Shown: positions 44,895 through 53,626, counted from the stretch's first letter. The stretch is 64,000 bases of DNA from Christiangramia flava JLT2011 (GCF_001951155.1 NZ_CP016359.1:1450001-1514000), one strand, 5' to 3'. Numbers and translations: made by a program. Notes: a model not told the origin generated them from the letters alone.

Positions 44895-46226
44895 TTAATT
44901 AAAAATTCCTGAGTCCCGAATTGCCCGGTAGATATCATTTCCGTTAGCATATAATACTAAGGCAATTAGGATGAAGAAGCCTACCATTTGTGCTACTTCC
45001 ATAAACTTGTCATTCGGTTTTCTTCCGGTCACCATTTCATAAATCAGGAACATCACGTGCCCTCCGTCGAGTGCCGGAATGGGCAAAATGTTCATAAAAG
45101 CCAGGATTATGGAGATGAGAGCGGTGGTATTCCAGAAGCCGTACCAGTTCCAGGTATCTGGGAAAAGCCCACCAATGGCACCAAAACCTCCTAATTGGGT
45201 GGCTCCTTTTTTGGTGAAGACATATTGAAACTGGGCCACATAATCCCTTAAAGTCCAGTAACCATATTTAAAACCTTCAGAAATGCTTTCTGAAAAACCG
45301 TATTTCTTTCGTTCGATCTTGATATCGCTGAGCGGTGCAATTCCCAATTTCCCGTCATCATCCGGTGTAAGCTTTTTGCTCAGGATTTTTCCGTCGCGTT
45401 TAAAAACCACCTCGATCTCTTTTTCCTTATTATTGGTCGCGATCGGCGCCACATCATGCCAGTAACCAATTTCTTCATTATTCAGGGAAATGATGCTATC
45501 CCCTTTTTGGAGTCCGGCTTTTCCCGCTGCCATATCGGCTACAACCGTATCCAGCACGGGGTGCTGAATGGGCACAAACGGCTGCATGATCCCGGCATCC
45601 CACATTTGTGTTCCAATATCTTCTGGGATATCGATGGTTTGCTCTTCCCCGTCCTGGTGCAGCACGGTAATACTGTTCACGTCACGCATGAACAAATATT
45701 TATTGATGTCAAGGCTATTCTGAAATTCCTCGCCGTTCAGCTTCAAAATTCGATCGCCATCCTGAAACCCGTATTCTTTAAAACTGTCGTTTACCGCAAA
45801 ACCTTCTGGCATTTGTTCCGGACCAATAAAAGCGGTTCCCCAAACAAAAATGATCATCATATAGATGAGGAAACCCAATACCAGGTTCACCGTAACTCCA
45901 CCCAGCATAATGATCAATCGCTGCCAGGCCGGCTTACTGCGAAATTCCCATTCTTTGGGTTCCTGTGCCATCTGTTCCTTATCCATGCTTTCATCGATCA
46001 TTCCGGATATCTTCACGTAACCTCCCAGCGGAAGCCACCCGATCCCGTAAACGGTTTCACCGATCTTTTTCTTGAAAAGGGCAAATTTCACATCAAAGAA
46101 CAGGAAGAACTTTTCCACCCTGGTCTTGAACAATTTGGCAGGTATAAAGTGTCCCAACTCGTGTAAAACAATCAGCAGGGATAAACTGAGGATTAATTGT
46201 ATCGCTTTAACTATAAATGGATCCAT
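44895..46226 (-). CDS. rseP: RIP metalloprotease RseP (site-2 protease)
   Basis: An inner-membrane zinc protease that cuts anti-sigma factors or leftover signal peptides within the membrane. 443 residues: HELGHFIPAKLF in the first helix (HExxH), two PDZ-like domains (about 130-290, with KAGLQKGDSIISLNNEE), and the C-terminal motif NILPIPALDGGH (NxxPxPxLDGG). The domain order and length are normal for RseP. It has its own promoter box (46253-46260) and is followed by the tRNA-Asn unit. Confidence 0.95.
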   Translation of the reverse strand: MDPFIVKAIQLILSLSLLIVLHELGHFIPAKLFKTRVEKFFLFFDVKFALFKKKIGETVYGIGWLPLGGYVKISGMIDESMDKEQMAQEPKEWEFRSKPAWQRLIIMLGGVTVNLVLGFLIYMMIIFVWGTAFIGPEQMPEGFAVNDSFKEYGFQDGDRILKLNGEEFQNSLDINKYLFMRDVNSITVLHQDGEEQTIDIPEDIGTQMWDAGIMQPFVPIQHPVLDTVVADMAAGKAGLQKGDSIISLNNEEIGYWHDVAPIATNNKEKEIEVVFKRDGKILSKKLTPDDDGKLGIAPLSDIKIERKKYGFSESISEGFKYGYWTLRDYVAQFQYVFTKKGATQLGGFGAIGGLFPDTWNWYGFWNTTALISIILAFMNILPIPALDGGHVMFLIYEMVTGRKPNDKFMEVAQMVGFFILIALVLYANGNDIYRAIRDSGIFN

Positions 46227-46252
46227 CTATCAACTTCAAAATTAAAATCGCA

Positions 46253-46260
46253 CAAAAGTA
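46253..46260 (-). promoter_or_regulatory. -7 box of rseP
   Basis: TACTTTTG on the reverse strand fits TAnnTTTG and is 27 bases before the ATG at 46226. Confidence 0.5.
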
Positions 46261-46356
46261 AGTTTTTATATCCGCCTAGAAAAAATTAAAATTTCAAGGC
46301 TAAGAGACTGATTTTAAATTTTGAGCTCGTTCTTCGGGAAATTGAAGTCCAGCCCT

Positions 46357-46364
46357 TAACTTTG
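46357..46364 (+). promoter_or_regulatory. -7 box of the SCO gene
   Basis: TAACTTTG on the forward strand fits TAnnTTTG and is 18 bases before the ATG at 46382, giving a very short leader. Confidence 0.5.
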
Positions 46365-46381
46365 CAGAAAATTGTTGACCG

Positions 46382-47056
46382 ATGCTGAAGTTTTTTGCCC
46401 GCTACAAGACATTTGCCATTGTTTTCACCATTCTTTCAGCCATCATTGTCTTCTTTATTTATAAGCTGAAGGTTCCAGATGAACGCCTCCCCGTTTACCA
46501 GCCCGATATGGTTTCTAAAGAACTTGTAGATTCTACCGTTCAGTACGTTCGGAAATATCATAAAATAGCCGATTTTAAACTGGTAAACCAGAATGGCGAC
46601 ACCATTACCCAGGATACTTACAAAGGAAAGATCTACGTGGCCGATTTCTTTTTTACCACCTGCCTGACCATTTGCCCGATCATGACCGATCACATGGTGA
46701 AAATCCAGGAAAAAACCCTGGACGACCCCATGGTCCAACTCCTGTCTCATACGGTCTTCCCGGTGACAGACAGTGTACCGGTTCTGAAAAAATATGCTTT
46801 GGAAAAAGGTGTGGTCGATTCCAAATGGAACCTGGTTACCGGAGATAAGAAACAGATTTATGAACTAGCCCGAAAATCGTACCTCGCAACCAAGACCAAA
46901 GGCGATGGCGGCAAGTACGACATGATCCACACTGAAAATTTTGTGCTGGTAGATCCAGATAAACGCATTCGCGGGTTTTATGACGGGACTGATCCTGAAG
47001 CCATCGACAAACTGCTCCACGACATCGAGGTTCTTGAAAAAGAATATCGCAGCTAG
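46382..47056 (+). CDS. SCO1/SenC-family copper chaperone or thioredoxin-like protein
   Basis: 224 residues with one N-terminal membrane anchor (FAIVFTILSAIIVFFIYKL) and a thioredoxin-fold domain facing the periplasm. Copper/redox motif: FFFTTCLTICPIM (CxxxC) and the ligand His in LLSHTVFPVTDS. SCO proteins deliver copper to cytochrome oxidase or act on its thiols. No cytochrome oxidase gene is in the window. The gene stands just before feoA on the same strand; a separate promoter in the gap suggests separate control. Confidence 0.93.
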   Translation: MLKFFARYKTFAIVFTILSAIIVFFIYKLKVPDERLPVYQPDMVSKELVDSTVQYVRKYHKIADFKLVNQNGDTITQDTYKGKIYVADFFFTTCLTICPIMTDHMVKIQEKTLDDPMVQLLSHTVFPVTDSVPVLKKYALEKGVVDSKWNLVTGDKKQIYELARKSYLATKTKGDGGKYDMIHTENFVLVDPDKRIRGFYDGTDPEAIDKLLHDIEVLEKEYRS

Positions 47057-47077
47057 GTACTTTTTAGGCCTTTAACT

Positions 47078-47107
47078 TTTGTATTGCTTCAAATTCCATT
47101 ACTTTTG
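47078..47107 (+). promoter_or_regulatory. Promoter of the feoAB operon; decides the feoA start
   Basis: A -33 TTTG (47078-47081) and a -7 TACTTTTG (47100-47107) are 18 bases apart, a good match to the Bacteroidota promoter. Transcription would start near 47112, after the TTG at 47110, so feoA translation must begin downstream, most likely at GTG 47134. Confidence 0.6.
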
Positions 47108-47133
47108 CCTTGTTTAAATTCAATCTAAATAAA

Positions 47134-47364
47134 GTGAAGGTGACTGTTGCGAATCTGAAAAGGGGACAACGCGCGATAATCAAGGATTTTTCCGTAGACA
47201 TGATCCCGCTCAAACTTTTGGAAATGGGCTGCCTTCCTGGAAATGAAGTAGAACTGGTTCAAACCGCGCCGTTCCAGGACCCGATGTACCTCAACATCAA
47301 CGGGAGTCACCTGGCGATTCGCAAGGAAACCGCTCTGCTTATAGAAATTGAGATAATAGGCTAG
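47134..47364 (+). CDS. feoA: FeoA-family protein
   Basis: A small SH3-like protein that supports the ferrous-iron transporter FeoB. The C-terminal part fits FeoA: LKRGQRAIIKDFS, IPLKLLEMGCLPGNEVELVQ and LAIRKETALLIEIEI. The open frame begins with TTG at 47110, but the promoter (47078-47107) puts that codon at the transcript start, so GTG at 47134 (VKVTVANLKRGQ) is preferred, giving 76 residues. It is 1 base before feoB, so the two are coupled. The exact start remains the weak point. Confidence 0.9.
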   Translation: MKVTVANLKRGQRAIIKDFSVDMIPLKLLEMGCLPGNEVELVQTAPFQDPMYLNINGSHLAIRKETALLIEIEIIG

Positions 47365-47365
47365 T

Positions 47366-49471
47366 ATGGCTAAACAGATCAATGTTGCCTTAATCGGGAA
47401 TCCGAATACCGGTAAAACCTCCGTTTTCAATCAGTTAACCGGCCTCAACCAGAAGGTTGGGAATTACCCCGGGATCACCGTGGAAAAAAAAGAGGGAATC
47501 TGCAAATTGCCCCGCGGCCTCAGGGCCCACATCCTGGATCTGCCAGGAACATACAGCCTCAATGCCTCCTCCATCGATGAAAATGTGGTGATTGAGCTGC
47601 TGCTCAACAAAAATGATAAAGATTATCCCGATGTCGCCGTCGTAGTAAGCGACGTGGAAAACCTCAAAAGAAATTTACTGCTCTTTACCCAGATCAAGGA
47701 CCTTGGAATTCCTACCATTCTGGTCATTAATATGGCAGACAGGATGGAACGAAAAGGTATTAGCCTGGACGTAGAGCTCATGGAAGAGCGACTAAAGACA
47801 AAGATCGCCCTTGTTAGTGCCAGGAAAAACATGGGAATTGAGGAGCTCAAGGAAATGATCATCAACTACCGTCACATTCCGGTGGAGCCCTGCGTGAATG
47901 CTTCAGTTATTGATCCAGATTATTTCGGACGACTGCGGAAGGCTTTCCCTAACCAGTCGCTTTATAAATTATGGCTGGTGATCACCCAGGACGTCAACTT
48001 CGGAAATATCAACCGAAGTGAAATCACCAGTAATACCGATTTTCATACCAAATCAATAAGTGACCTGAAGCGCCTTCAGCAGAAGGAAACCATATTGCGC
48101 TACCAGTTCATCAACGGGGTGCTGCGCGAAACCATGACCGTAGACAAAGATGCCGCGACCGATCTTCGCTCAAGACTCGACCGGATCTTGACCCACAAGG
48201 TCTGGGGATATGTTATTTTCTTCGGAATATTATTACTTATTTTCCAGGCTATTTATAGCTGGTCCAGCTACCCGATGGATTTAATCGACGCCGCGTTTGC
48301 CAGCCTGGGCGAAATGGCCAGAAACAGTCTTCCTCCCGGGGATTTTACCAGCCTCATTGCAGAAGGGATCATTCCAGGACTTGGTGGAATCGTGATCTTT
48401 ATCCCGCAAATTGCCTTTTTATTCCTTTTCATTTCCATTTTGGAGGAATCTGGTTATATGAGCCGCGTAGTATTTCTAATGGACCGGATCATGCGCCGTT
48501 TCGGTTTAAGCGGAAAAAGTGTGGTGCCGCTCGTTTCAGGAACGGCCTGCGCCATTCCTGCGGTGATGGCCACCCGAAATATCGAGCACTGGAAAGAACG
48601 GCTCATTACTATTTTGGTAGTGCCTTTTACCACCTGCTCTGCACGACTCCCGGTTTACCTGATTATTATCGCGCTGGTGATCCCAGACCGCAGTTTCCTG
48701 GGTTTCAACCTGCAGGGACTTACTCTAATGATCTTATATTTACTCGGCTTCGGAATGGCTATTTTTTCAGCCTGGGCGCTGGATAAGATCATGAAAACCC
48801 GCTCCAAAAGTTATTTCGTCATCGAAATGCCGAATTATAAGGTTCCGATGCTGAAAAATGTGGCGATCAACGTGGTGGAAAAAACCAAATCCTTCGTTTT
48901 TGGCGCTGGAAAGATCATTTTGGCAATTTCAGTGATATTGTGGGTTTTGGCCAGTTACGGTCCGGGCGATGATTTTAATAAAGCTGATGAGATCGTCACG
49001 GCAAAATATGAGAATCCTTCCGAAATGCCAGAGCAGGATATACTGGAAGAAGAGATCGCTTCCTACAAACTGAAGCATAGCTATATAGGCCATATGGGAC
49101 GATTTATCGAACCTGCCGTGGAACCTCTGGGTTATGACTGGAAAATTGGTATTGCGATTATCAGTTCCTTTGCCGCAAGGGAAGTTTTTGTAGGTACACT
49201 GGCCACGATTTACAGCGTGGGAAGTGACCAGGAAGAAACGATCAAAAACCGAATGGCAGCAGAGACCAATCCCGTTCTTGGCGGACCTTTATTTACCTTC
49301 GCTAGCGGTGTGAGCCTACTGTTATTCTATGCTTTTGCCATGCAATGTATGAGCACGCTCGCGATCGTAAAGCGTGAAACGAATACGTGGAAATGGCCAT
49401 TATTACAGCTGATCACGATGAGCGGATTCGCTTACCTCGTGGCCCTGGCCGCTTTCCAATTACTGAAATAA
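47366..49471 (+). CDS. feoB: Ferrous-iron transporter FeoB
   Basis: 701 residues. The N-terminal G domain has GNPNTGKTS (G1), PGITVEKKEG (G2/G3 region), DLPGTYSL (G3) and NMADR (G4). The membrane part has two Gate regions, with LFLFISILEESGYMSRVVFL and PLVSGTACAIPAVMATR, and the Cys-containing segment near TTCSARLPVYL. The second Gate lies near FAAREVFVGTLATIYSV. It moves Fe(II) into the cytoplasm driven by GTP-domain control. FeoA is encoded just before and a Cys-rich partner just after. Confidence 0.97.
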   Translation: MAKQINVALIGNPNTGKTSVFNQLTGLNQKVGNYPGITVEKKEGICKLPRGLRAHILDLPGTYSLNASSIDENVVIELLLNKNDKDYPDVAVVVSDVENLKRNLLLFTQIKDLGIPTILVINMADRMERKGISLDVELMEERLKTKIALVSARKNMGIEELKEMIINYRHIPVEPCVNASVIDPDYFGRLRKAFPNQSLYKLWLVITQDVNFGNINRSEITSNTDFHTKSISDLKRLQQKETILRYQFINGVLRETMTVDKDAATDLRSRLDRILTHKVWGYVIFFGILLLIFQAIYSWSSYPMDLIDAAFASLGEMARNSLPPGDFTSLIAEGIIPGLGGIVIFIPQIAFLFLFISILEESGYMSRVVFLMDRIMRRFGLSGKSVVPLVSGTACAIPAVMATRNIEHWKERLITILVVPFTTCSARLPVYLIIIALVIPDRSFLGFNLQGLTLMILYLLGFGMAIFSAWALDKIMKTRSKSYFVIEMPNYKVPMLKNVAINVVEKTKSFVFGAGKIILAISVILWVLASYGPGDDFNKADEIVTAKYENPSEMPEQDILEEEIASYKLKHSYIGHMGRFIEPAVEPLGYDWKIGIAIISSFAAREVFVGTLATIYSVGSDQEETIKNRMAAETNPVLGGPLFTFASGVSLLLFYAFAMQCMSTLAIVKRETNTWKWPLLQLITMSGFAYLVALAAFQLLK

Positions 49472-49509
49472 AAACGTAAGAAGCAGAAAATTTAAACGAC
49501 CGAAAGATC

Positions 49510-49665
49510 ATGGAACTCTTACAACAAATATTGGTTTTGATCACTTTTTTGATAGCTCTTGGCTACCTCATCACTCGTTTTGTGGGAAAACCGGCATTTC
49601 TTGGCGGAAAGAAAAAAGCAACCGGCAGTTGCGGAGTAGCTTCCGACTGTAAGTGCGGTGATTAA
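49510..49665 (+). CDS. FeoB-associated Cys-rich membrane protein
   Basis: A 51-residue protein that is easy to miss: one membrane helix (LQQILVLITFLIALGYLITR), a basic stretch (GGKKKATG) and a Cys-rich tail SCGVASDCKCGD. This is the FeoB-associated Cys-rich family, found beside feoB in many bacteria. It lies 38 bases after feoB in the same orientation. Its tail may bind iron or sense redox. Its stop overlaps that of the convergent gene by 4 bases. Confidence 0.88.
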   Translation: MELLQQILVLITFLIALGYLITRFVGKPAFLGGKKKATGSCGVASDCKCGD

Positions 49666-50099
49666 TTTTCTTCCACTATGGTTTCTGAAATATTCAGGCT
49701 CAGCGAATATTCTTCCGGCTCAATTTTATAATGTATGCTCGGGTAGGGCGAAACCTGAAAACCGTTCAAATTCCAGCTCTTTTTTCCGAAGATTTGCGCG
49801 AGATTGAAATTGGCGCCATTGATCACCTCTTCTCCCAGCGAATGCCCGTCCTCGAAAAACTCCACCAGCACTTTCACTTCCCCAGCCCAGATACAGGTCG
49901 TACCTTTAGGACAACGGGAATCTGACACCACTTTTTTAAACTGAATAGCCTTATTCCCGAATTGCAACCGGTCTCCTTCGCATAAACGAGAAGAATACTG
50001 AATGACTTCCTGTTTGGGCGGGTTTTCCTGTAAGGTGATTTCAGGAACTGGCAAACAGGAACAGTAAAGAGCGGTCACAAGATTAATAAGAAAAATCAT
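49662..50099 (-). CDS. Small exported protein with conserved DSRCP...C motif, unknown function
   Basis: 145 residues with a hydrophobic N-terminus (MIFLINLVTALYCSCLPVP), probably a signal peptide or lipobox. The core has VVSDSRCPKGTTCIWAGEVKV, a Cys pair with a typical SRCP..TCxWAG pattern that I know from small secreted proteins of Bacteroidota with no assigned function (split here: VVSDSRCPKGTTCIWAG). Another Cys sits in RLCEGD. It lies 50 bases after the zip gene on the same strand, inside the metal island, so a metal-related role is possible but not shown. Confidence 0.72.
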   Translation of the reverse strand: MIFLINLVTALYCSCLPVPEITLQENPPKQEVIQYSSRLCEGDRLQFGNKAIQFKKVVSDSRCPKGTTCIWAGEVKVLVEFFEDGHSLGEEVINGANFNLAQIFGKKSWNLNGFQVSPYPSIHYKIEPEEYSLSLNISETIVEEN

Positions 50100-50150
50100 A
50101 TCGGGCGTTTACTAAAGAGACGATCAAATTTGGGGCCTGTTGCAGCTTTT

Positions 50151-50972
50151 TTAAGCCAGCCCTACATCCAGCGTCATCATGACCATAAATCCGCCAATAA
50201 AACCCAGTGTAGAAATATCAGTATAATTCCCCTGTTGCGCTTCCGGAACGACCTCTTCCACTACGACAAAAATCATGGCCCCGGCAGCAAAGCATAACGC
50301 GTACGGCAATATTGGCTGAAAGGTCATGACGGCCCAGGCACCCAAAACTGCCGCTACCGGTTCTACTATCGCTGAAAGCTGACCAAAATTGAAACTTTTC
50401 CAGCGGCTTAGACCCTGTCTCCTCAACGGCATGGCTACTGCAAAACCTTCCGGAAAATTCTGAAGTCCGATACCTATTGCCAAAGCCACTGCTCCACCGA
50501 TGGAAGCACCCTCAAAACCAGCTGCAACCCCGCCAAAAAGCACTCCCACGGCCAGGCCTTCCGGGATATTATGAAGGGTGATCGCCAGGGTGAGCAATAC
50601 TGATTTATGCCAGGGAGTCTTGATTCCTTCCTTTTCGCTCATTTTAAAGTTTACGTGTAAGTGTGGCAGTACTTTATCCAGCCCAAAGATGAACAGCGCG
50701 CCCAGAGCGAAGCCAACCACCGCCGGGATCACTTTTTCGAAGCCTTCCCCCTGGCTCATTTCAATTCCCGGAGCAAGCAGGCTCCAGAAACTCGCCGCAA
50801 CCATTACCCCGCCGGTAAAACCCAGCATACCGTCAAAAAATGCGCGGTTCATCCCGCGGAAGACGAAAACCAGTGAGGCGCCCAGCGCCGTTAGCCCCCA
50901 GGTAAACAAGGTGGCATAAAAAGCCGCCAGTACCGGGTCAATATCTCTAAAATAGGTAATTATAGCATCCAT
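50151..50972 (-). CDS. ZIP-family divalent metal transporter
   Basis: 273 residues with about eight helices of the GufA/ZupT-like type. Metal-binding helices carry TLHNIPEGLAVGVLFGG and GLQNFPEGFAVAMPLRR, the HNxPEG and QNxPEG motifs, and VVEEVVPEA in helix 7. It imports Zn(II), Mn(II) or Fe(II). It follows the Nramp gene by 11 bases and is the third gene of the dtxR-mntH-zip run, so it is probably under metal control by the DtxR-type regulator. Confidence 0.92.
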   Translation of the reverse strand: MDAIITYFRDIDPVLAAFYATLFTWGLTALGASLVFVFRGMNRAFFDGMLGFTGGVMVAASFWSLLAPGIEMSQGEGFEKVIPAVVGFALGALFIFGLDKVLPHLHVNFKMSEKEGIKTPWHKSVLLTLAITLHNIPEGLAVGVLFGGVAAGFEGASIGGAVALAIGIGLQNFPEGFAVAMPLRRQGLSRWKSFNFGQLSAIVEPVAAVLGAWAVMTFQPILPYALCFAAGAMIFVVVEEVVPEAQQGNYTDISTLGFIGGFMVMMTLDVGLA

Positions 50973-50983
50973 ATTTGTTGATT

Positions 50984-52870
50984 TTAAGAAATGAAAACGG
51001 GGATTTGAACGCGATGTCTTACTGCGTCGACCGTCGTCCCGAAAATGAGGTCTTTAAATAATGCATGACCATGACTTCCCATGACCAGCAGTTCATAGTT
51101 TCCAGATTTAATGATCTTCGGAATGGCTTTTTTGGGGACACCAAATCCTAGTTGCACCGCAACCTGGTAGCCTTTGCGTTCGAGTTCCTCCCGGTAATCT
51201 TCCAGGAATTTCATATCGCTGTAAGTTTCCAGGTCTTTGATCTCCTTTCCGTAGATGATCGCACCCGGAGTTTCTACTATGTGAATGAGCGTATATAAAG
51301 CCTCCTTTCCGCCAATCTGTAAAGCGGAAGCAATACTTTTTTTATCAGAAACCGAAAAATCTACCGATACCGCAATATGGTTATATGCTTCAGGAATGGC
51401 CAGTTTTCCAATTTCCGCGGAAGTGATGTGCGGAACCATATTCTCGTTGTTTGATCTGAAAGAATTTTTCAGAAGTGGCCAGAGAATTATAAATAGCGTC
51501 AGCAAAGCCGCACCGATCGCAACAGGCACCACAAAGATCCAGATGTAAACAGGATTTTCACTGCTTTGAAGCCAGTTCCCGATCTCATCCCAGACCAGTT
51601 TCGCATTTAAACCTACTACGGTCAAAGTAATAAGCCAGCTTAAAACTGCCAGGGGCCATTTTATATGGAAACCTTTCATCAGTTTTTGATCGCTTACAAA
51701 ATGGATTAGCGGAATAATGGCAAAACCGAGCTGTAAACTTAGGACGACCTGGCTTAAAACCAGCAGTTCGCCGGTTGAATTCTCCCCAAACAGGTAAATG
51801 GTGATGAAAGCAGGCAGGATGGCCACCAGCCTGGTCAATAACCTGCGCACCCAGGGCTGAATTCGAAGATTCAGGTAACCTTCCATAACGATCTGCCCGG
51901 CCAGGGTTCCCGTTAGAGTGGAGCTTTGTCCCGCCGCAATGAGCGCCAGAGCGAAAAGGACAGGTGCCAGCGAAGTTCCCAGCAATGGCTGAAGCAGGGC
52001 ATGTGCATCTTTAATTTCGGCAACTTCAAAAATGCCATTTTTATAGAATACGGTCGCTGCCAGGATCAGGATCGCGGCATTCACAAAAAAGGCAAAATTC
52101 AGGGCGATGGCAGAATCGATAAAATTAAACCGAAGCGCCTGTTTAATGCCCTTTTTAGTAGGTTTGATCTTCCGGGTTTGCACCAGGGAAGAATGCAGGT
52201 AGAGATTATGTGGCATCACGGTCGCCCCAATGATCCCAATAGCGATGTAAAGCGCACGGCCGTTTTCAATTTCAGGAACAAATCCAGAGGCGACATCAGC
52301 CATATCAGGAGAGGCAAAGAACAACTCCAGGAAAAAACATAAACCGATGAGGGCTACCAGCGAAATGATAAAGGCCTCCATTTTTCGCATTCCCTGATTG
52401 ATGAGAAAGAGCAATAAAAAGCTGTCAAGAACGGTTATGCTCACTCCCCAGAGCAGCGGAACGCCAAATAGCAGCTCCAGACCTATGGCCATTCCCACAA
52501 CTTCTGCCAGATCGCAGGCTGCAATGGCAATTTCAGCGAGAATATAAAGGATGAAATTAACGAATTTCGGGTATTCCTTTCGTGAAGCCTGTGCAAGATC
52601 GAGTCCGCTGACTACTCCCAGTCGGGTACAGAGGCTTTGCAGGACGAGTGCCATGATATTCGACATCAGGAGCACCCAGAGCAGGGAATATCCAAACTGG
52701 CTCCCCCCGGCAATATCGGTCGCCCAGTTGCCGGGATCCATGTAGCCAACACTCACGAGGTATGCCGGGCCTAAAAAAGCCAGGATCTTGCGCCACCAGC
52801 TTTTTGGCTGCTCGGTATCGATAGAACCGTGGACCTCTTCCAGTGACTTGCCAGACATTTTAGGATTCAT
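50984..52870 (-). CDS. mntH: Nramp (MntH-type) metal transporter fused to a universal stress domain
   Basis: 628 residues, about 200 longer than a plain MntH. Residues 1-460 are the Nramp transporter: GYMDPGNWATDIAGG in helix 1 (DPGN metal site), SLCTRLGVVSGLDLAQ, and ATVMPHNLYLHSSL in helix 6 (MPH). Residues of about 480-628 are a universal stress protein domain: HIAVSVDFSVSDKKSIASAL and a C-terminal LVMGSHGHALFKDLIFGTT with the ATP-binding G-2x-G-like pattern. The transporter imports Mn(II) or Fe(II) with protons. The USP tail may sense ATP or stress. It overlaps the regulator gene by 11 bases. Confidence 0.95.
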   Translation of the reverse strand: MNPKMSGKSLEEVHGSIDTEQPKSWWRKILAFLGPAYLVSVGYMDPGNWATDIAGGSQFGYSLLWVLLMSNIMALVLQSLCTRLGVVSGLDLAQASRKEYPKFVNFILYILAEIAIAACDLAEVVGMAIGLELLFGVPLLWGVSITVLDSFLLLFLINQGMRKMEAFIISLVALIGLCFFLELFFASPDMADVASGFVPEIENGRALYIAIGIIGATVMPHNLYLHSSLVQTRKIKPTKKGIKQALRFNFIDSAIALNFAFFVNAAILILAATVFYKNGIFEVAEIKDAHALLQPLLGTSLAPVLFALALIAAGQSSTLTGTLAGQIVMEGYLNLRIQPWVRRLLTRLVAILPAFITIYLFGENSTGELLVLSQVVLSLQLGFAIIPLIHFVSDQKLMKGFHIKWPLAVLSWLITLTVVGLNAKLVWDEIGNWLQSSENPVYIWIFVVPVAIGAALLTLFIILWPLLKNSFRSNNENMVPHITSAEIGKLAIPEAYNHIAVSVDFSVSDKKSIASALQIGGKEALYTLIHIVETPGAIIYGKEIKDLETYSDMKFLEDYREELERKGYQVAVQLGFGVPKKAIPKIIKSGNYELLVMGSHGHALFKDLIFGTTVDAVRHRVQIPVFIS

Positions 52871-53525
52871 TGGTTAACCTGATGAATAGGTTGGCTGCGA
52901 TCTTTTTGGAAAGATGAAGCTCACCGGTTTCAGTTTCCACCAGAACGGAATCATCAAAATCTTCCTTATGCATCAGCTTCATTTTGCTCCCCAGTTTCAG
53001 GTTGTTCTTATCCAGAAACCTCAGGAAAGCGGTAGAGGAATCCTTCACCCCCACTATCACAACAGTTTCTCCTTCATCACACTCCATCAAAAGAGCGCGA
53101 GAGGTCTTAATAAAATTGCCTTCTACATCCGGGATGGGATCGCCATGCGGATCGGTCTTCGGAAATCCAAGGAAACGATCAATTTCGCGCGTGAGCTTTT
53201 CAGATTTCACATGTTCAAGCTGCTCAGCCACCTCGTGCACCTCATCCCAGTTGAAATTGAGCTTTTCCACCAGAAAACATTCCCACAGCCGATGTTTCCT
53301 GATGATCTCTACAGCCGTGGCTCGACCTTTCGGACTCAATTTGACGCCCTGATATTTCTTATAATTCACCAGTTTCTTTTCAGATAAGCGCTTGACCATA
53401 TCTGTCACCGAAGACGCTTTGGTTTCCATTTCTTCTGCCAGGGCATTCGTGCTAACCCCTTTTTTGAAAGTGGTTTCCAGGTGAAAGATTGCTTTTAAAT
53501 AATTCTCTTCAGATAAACTAATCAT
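52860..53525 (-). CDS. DtxR/MntR-family metal-dependent repressor
   Basis: I take the ATG at 53525 (MISLSEENYLKAIFHLE), which fits the family start and the promoter at 53546-53572; the longer frame to 53576 would include that promoter. 221 residues: winged helix (about 1-65, with STNALAEEMETKASSVTDMV), dimerisation/metal domain (VEKLNFNWDEVHEVAEQLEH, EKLTREIDRFLGFPKTDPHG), and a C-terminal SH3/FeoA-like domain (LGSKMKLMHKEDFDDSVLVE). Such proteins bind Mn(II) or Fe(II) and repress metal uptake. It is the first gene of the unit with mntH and zip and is divergent from a TonB receptor. Confidence 0.93.
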   Translation of the reverse strand: MISLSEENYLKAIFHLETTFKKGVSTNALAEEMETKASSVTDMVKRLSEKKLVNYKKYQGVKLSPKGRATAVEIIRKHRLWECFLVEKLNFNWDEVHEVAEQLEHVKSEKLTREIDRFLGFPKTDPHGDPIPDVEGNFIKTSRALLMECDEGETVVIVGVKDSSTAFLRFLDKNNLKLGSKMKLMHKEDFDDSVLVETETGELHLSKKIAANLFIRLTNES

Positions 53526-53545
53526 CCAGGTATATTTTCTATAAC

Positions 53546-53572
53546 CAAAAATACATTTTTTTATTGAAACAA
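53546..53572 (-). promoter_or_regulatory. Promoter of the dtxR-mntH-zip unit
   Basis: On the reverse strand a -33 TTG (53570-53572) and a -7 TATTTTTG (53546-53553) are 16 bases apart. It lies 21 bases before the ATG at 53525 and faces away from the receptor promoter. Confidence 0.5.
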
Positions 53573-53579
53573 TCATATT

Positions 53580-53595
53580 TTTAGGTTCATCTAAA
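53580..53595. promoter_or_regulatory. DtxR-like operator between dtxR and the TonB receptor
   Basis: TTTAGGTTCATCTAAA is an imperfect palindrome (arms TTTAGG and TCTAAA, 5 of 6 pairs) like known DtxR/MntR boxes (TTAGG...CCTAA type). It overlaps the -33 region of the receptor promoter and lies just upstream of the regulator promoter, as expected for a shared metal-responsive operator. Confidence 0.55.
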
Positions 53596-53604
53596 TTTAA
53601 ATTA

Positions 53605-53612
53605 TAGATTTG
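53605..53612 (+). promoter_or_regulatory. -7 box of the TonB receptor
   Basis: TAGATTTG on the forward strand fits TAnnTTTG and is 14 bases before the ATG at 53627. Confidence 0.5.
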
Positions 53613-53626
53613 CTAAAAATAAACTT

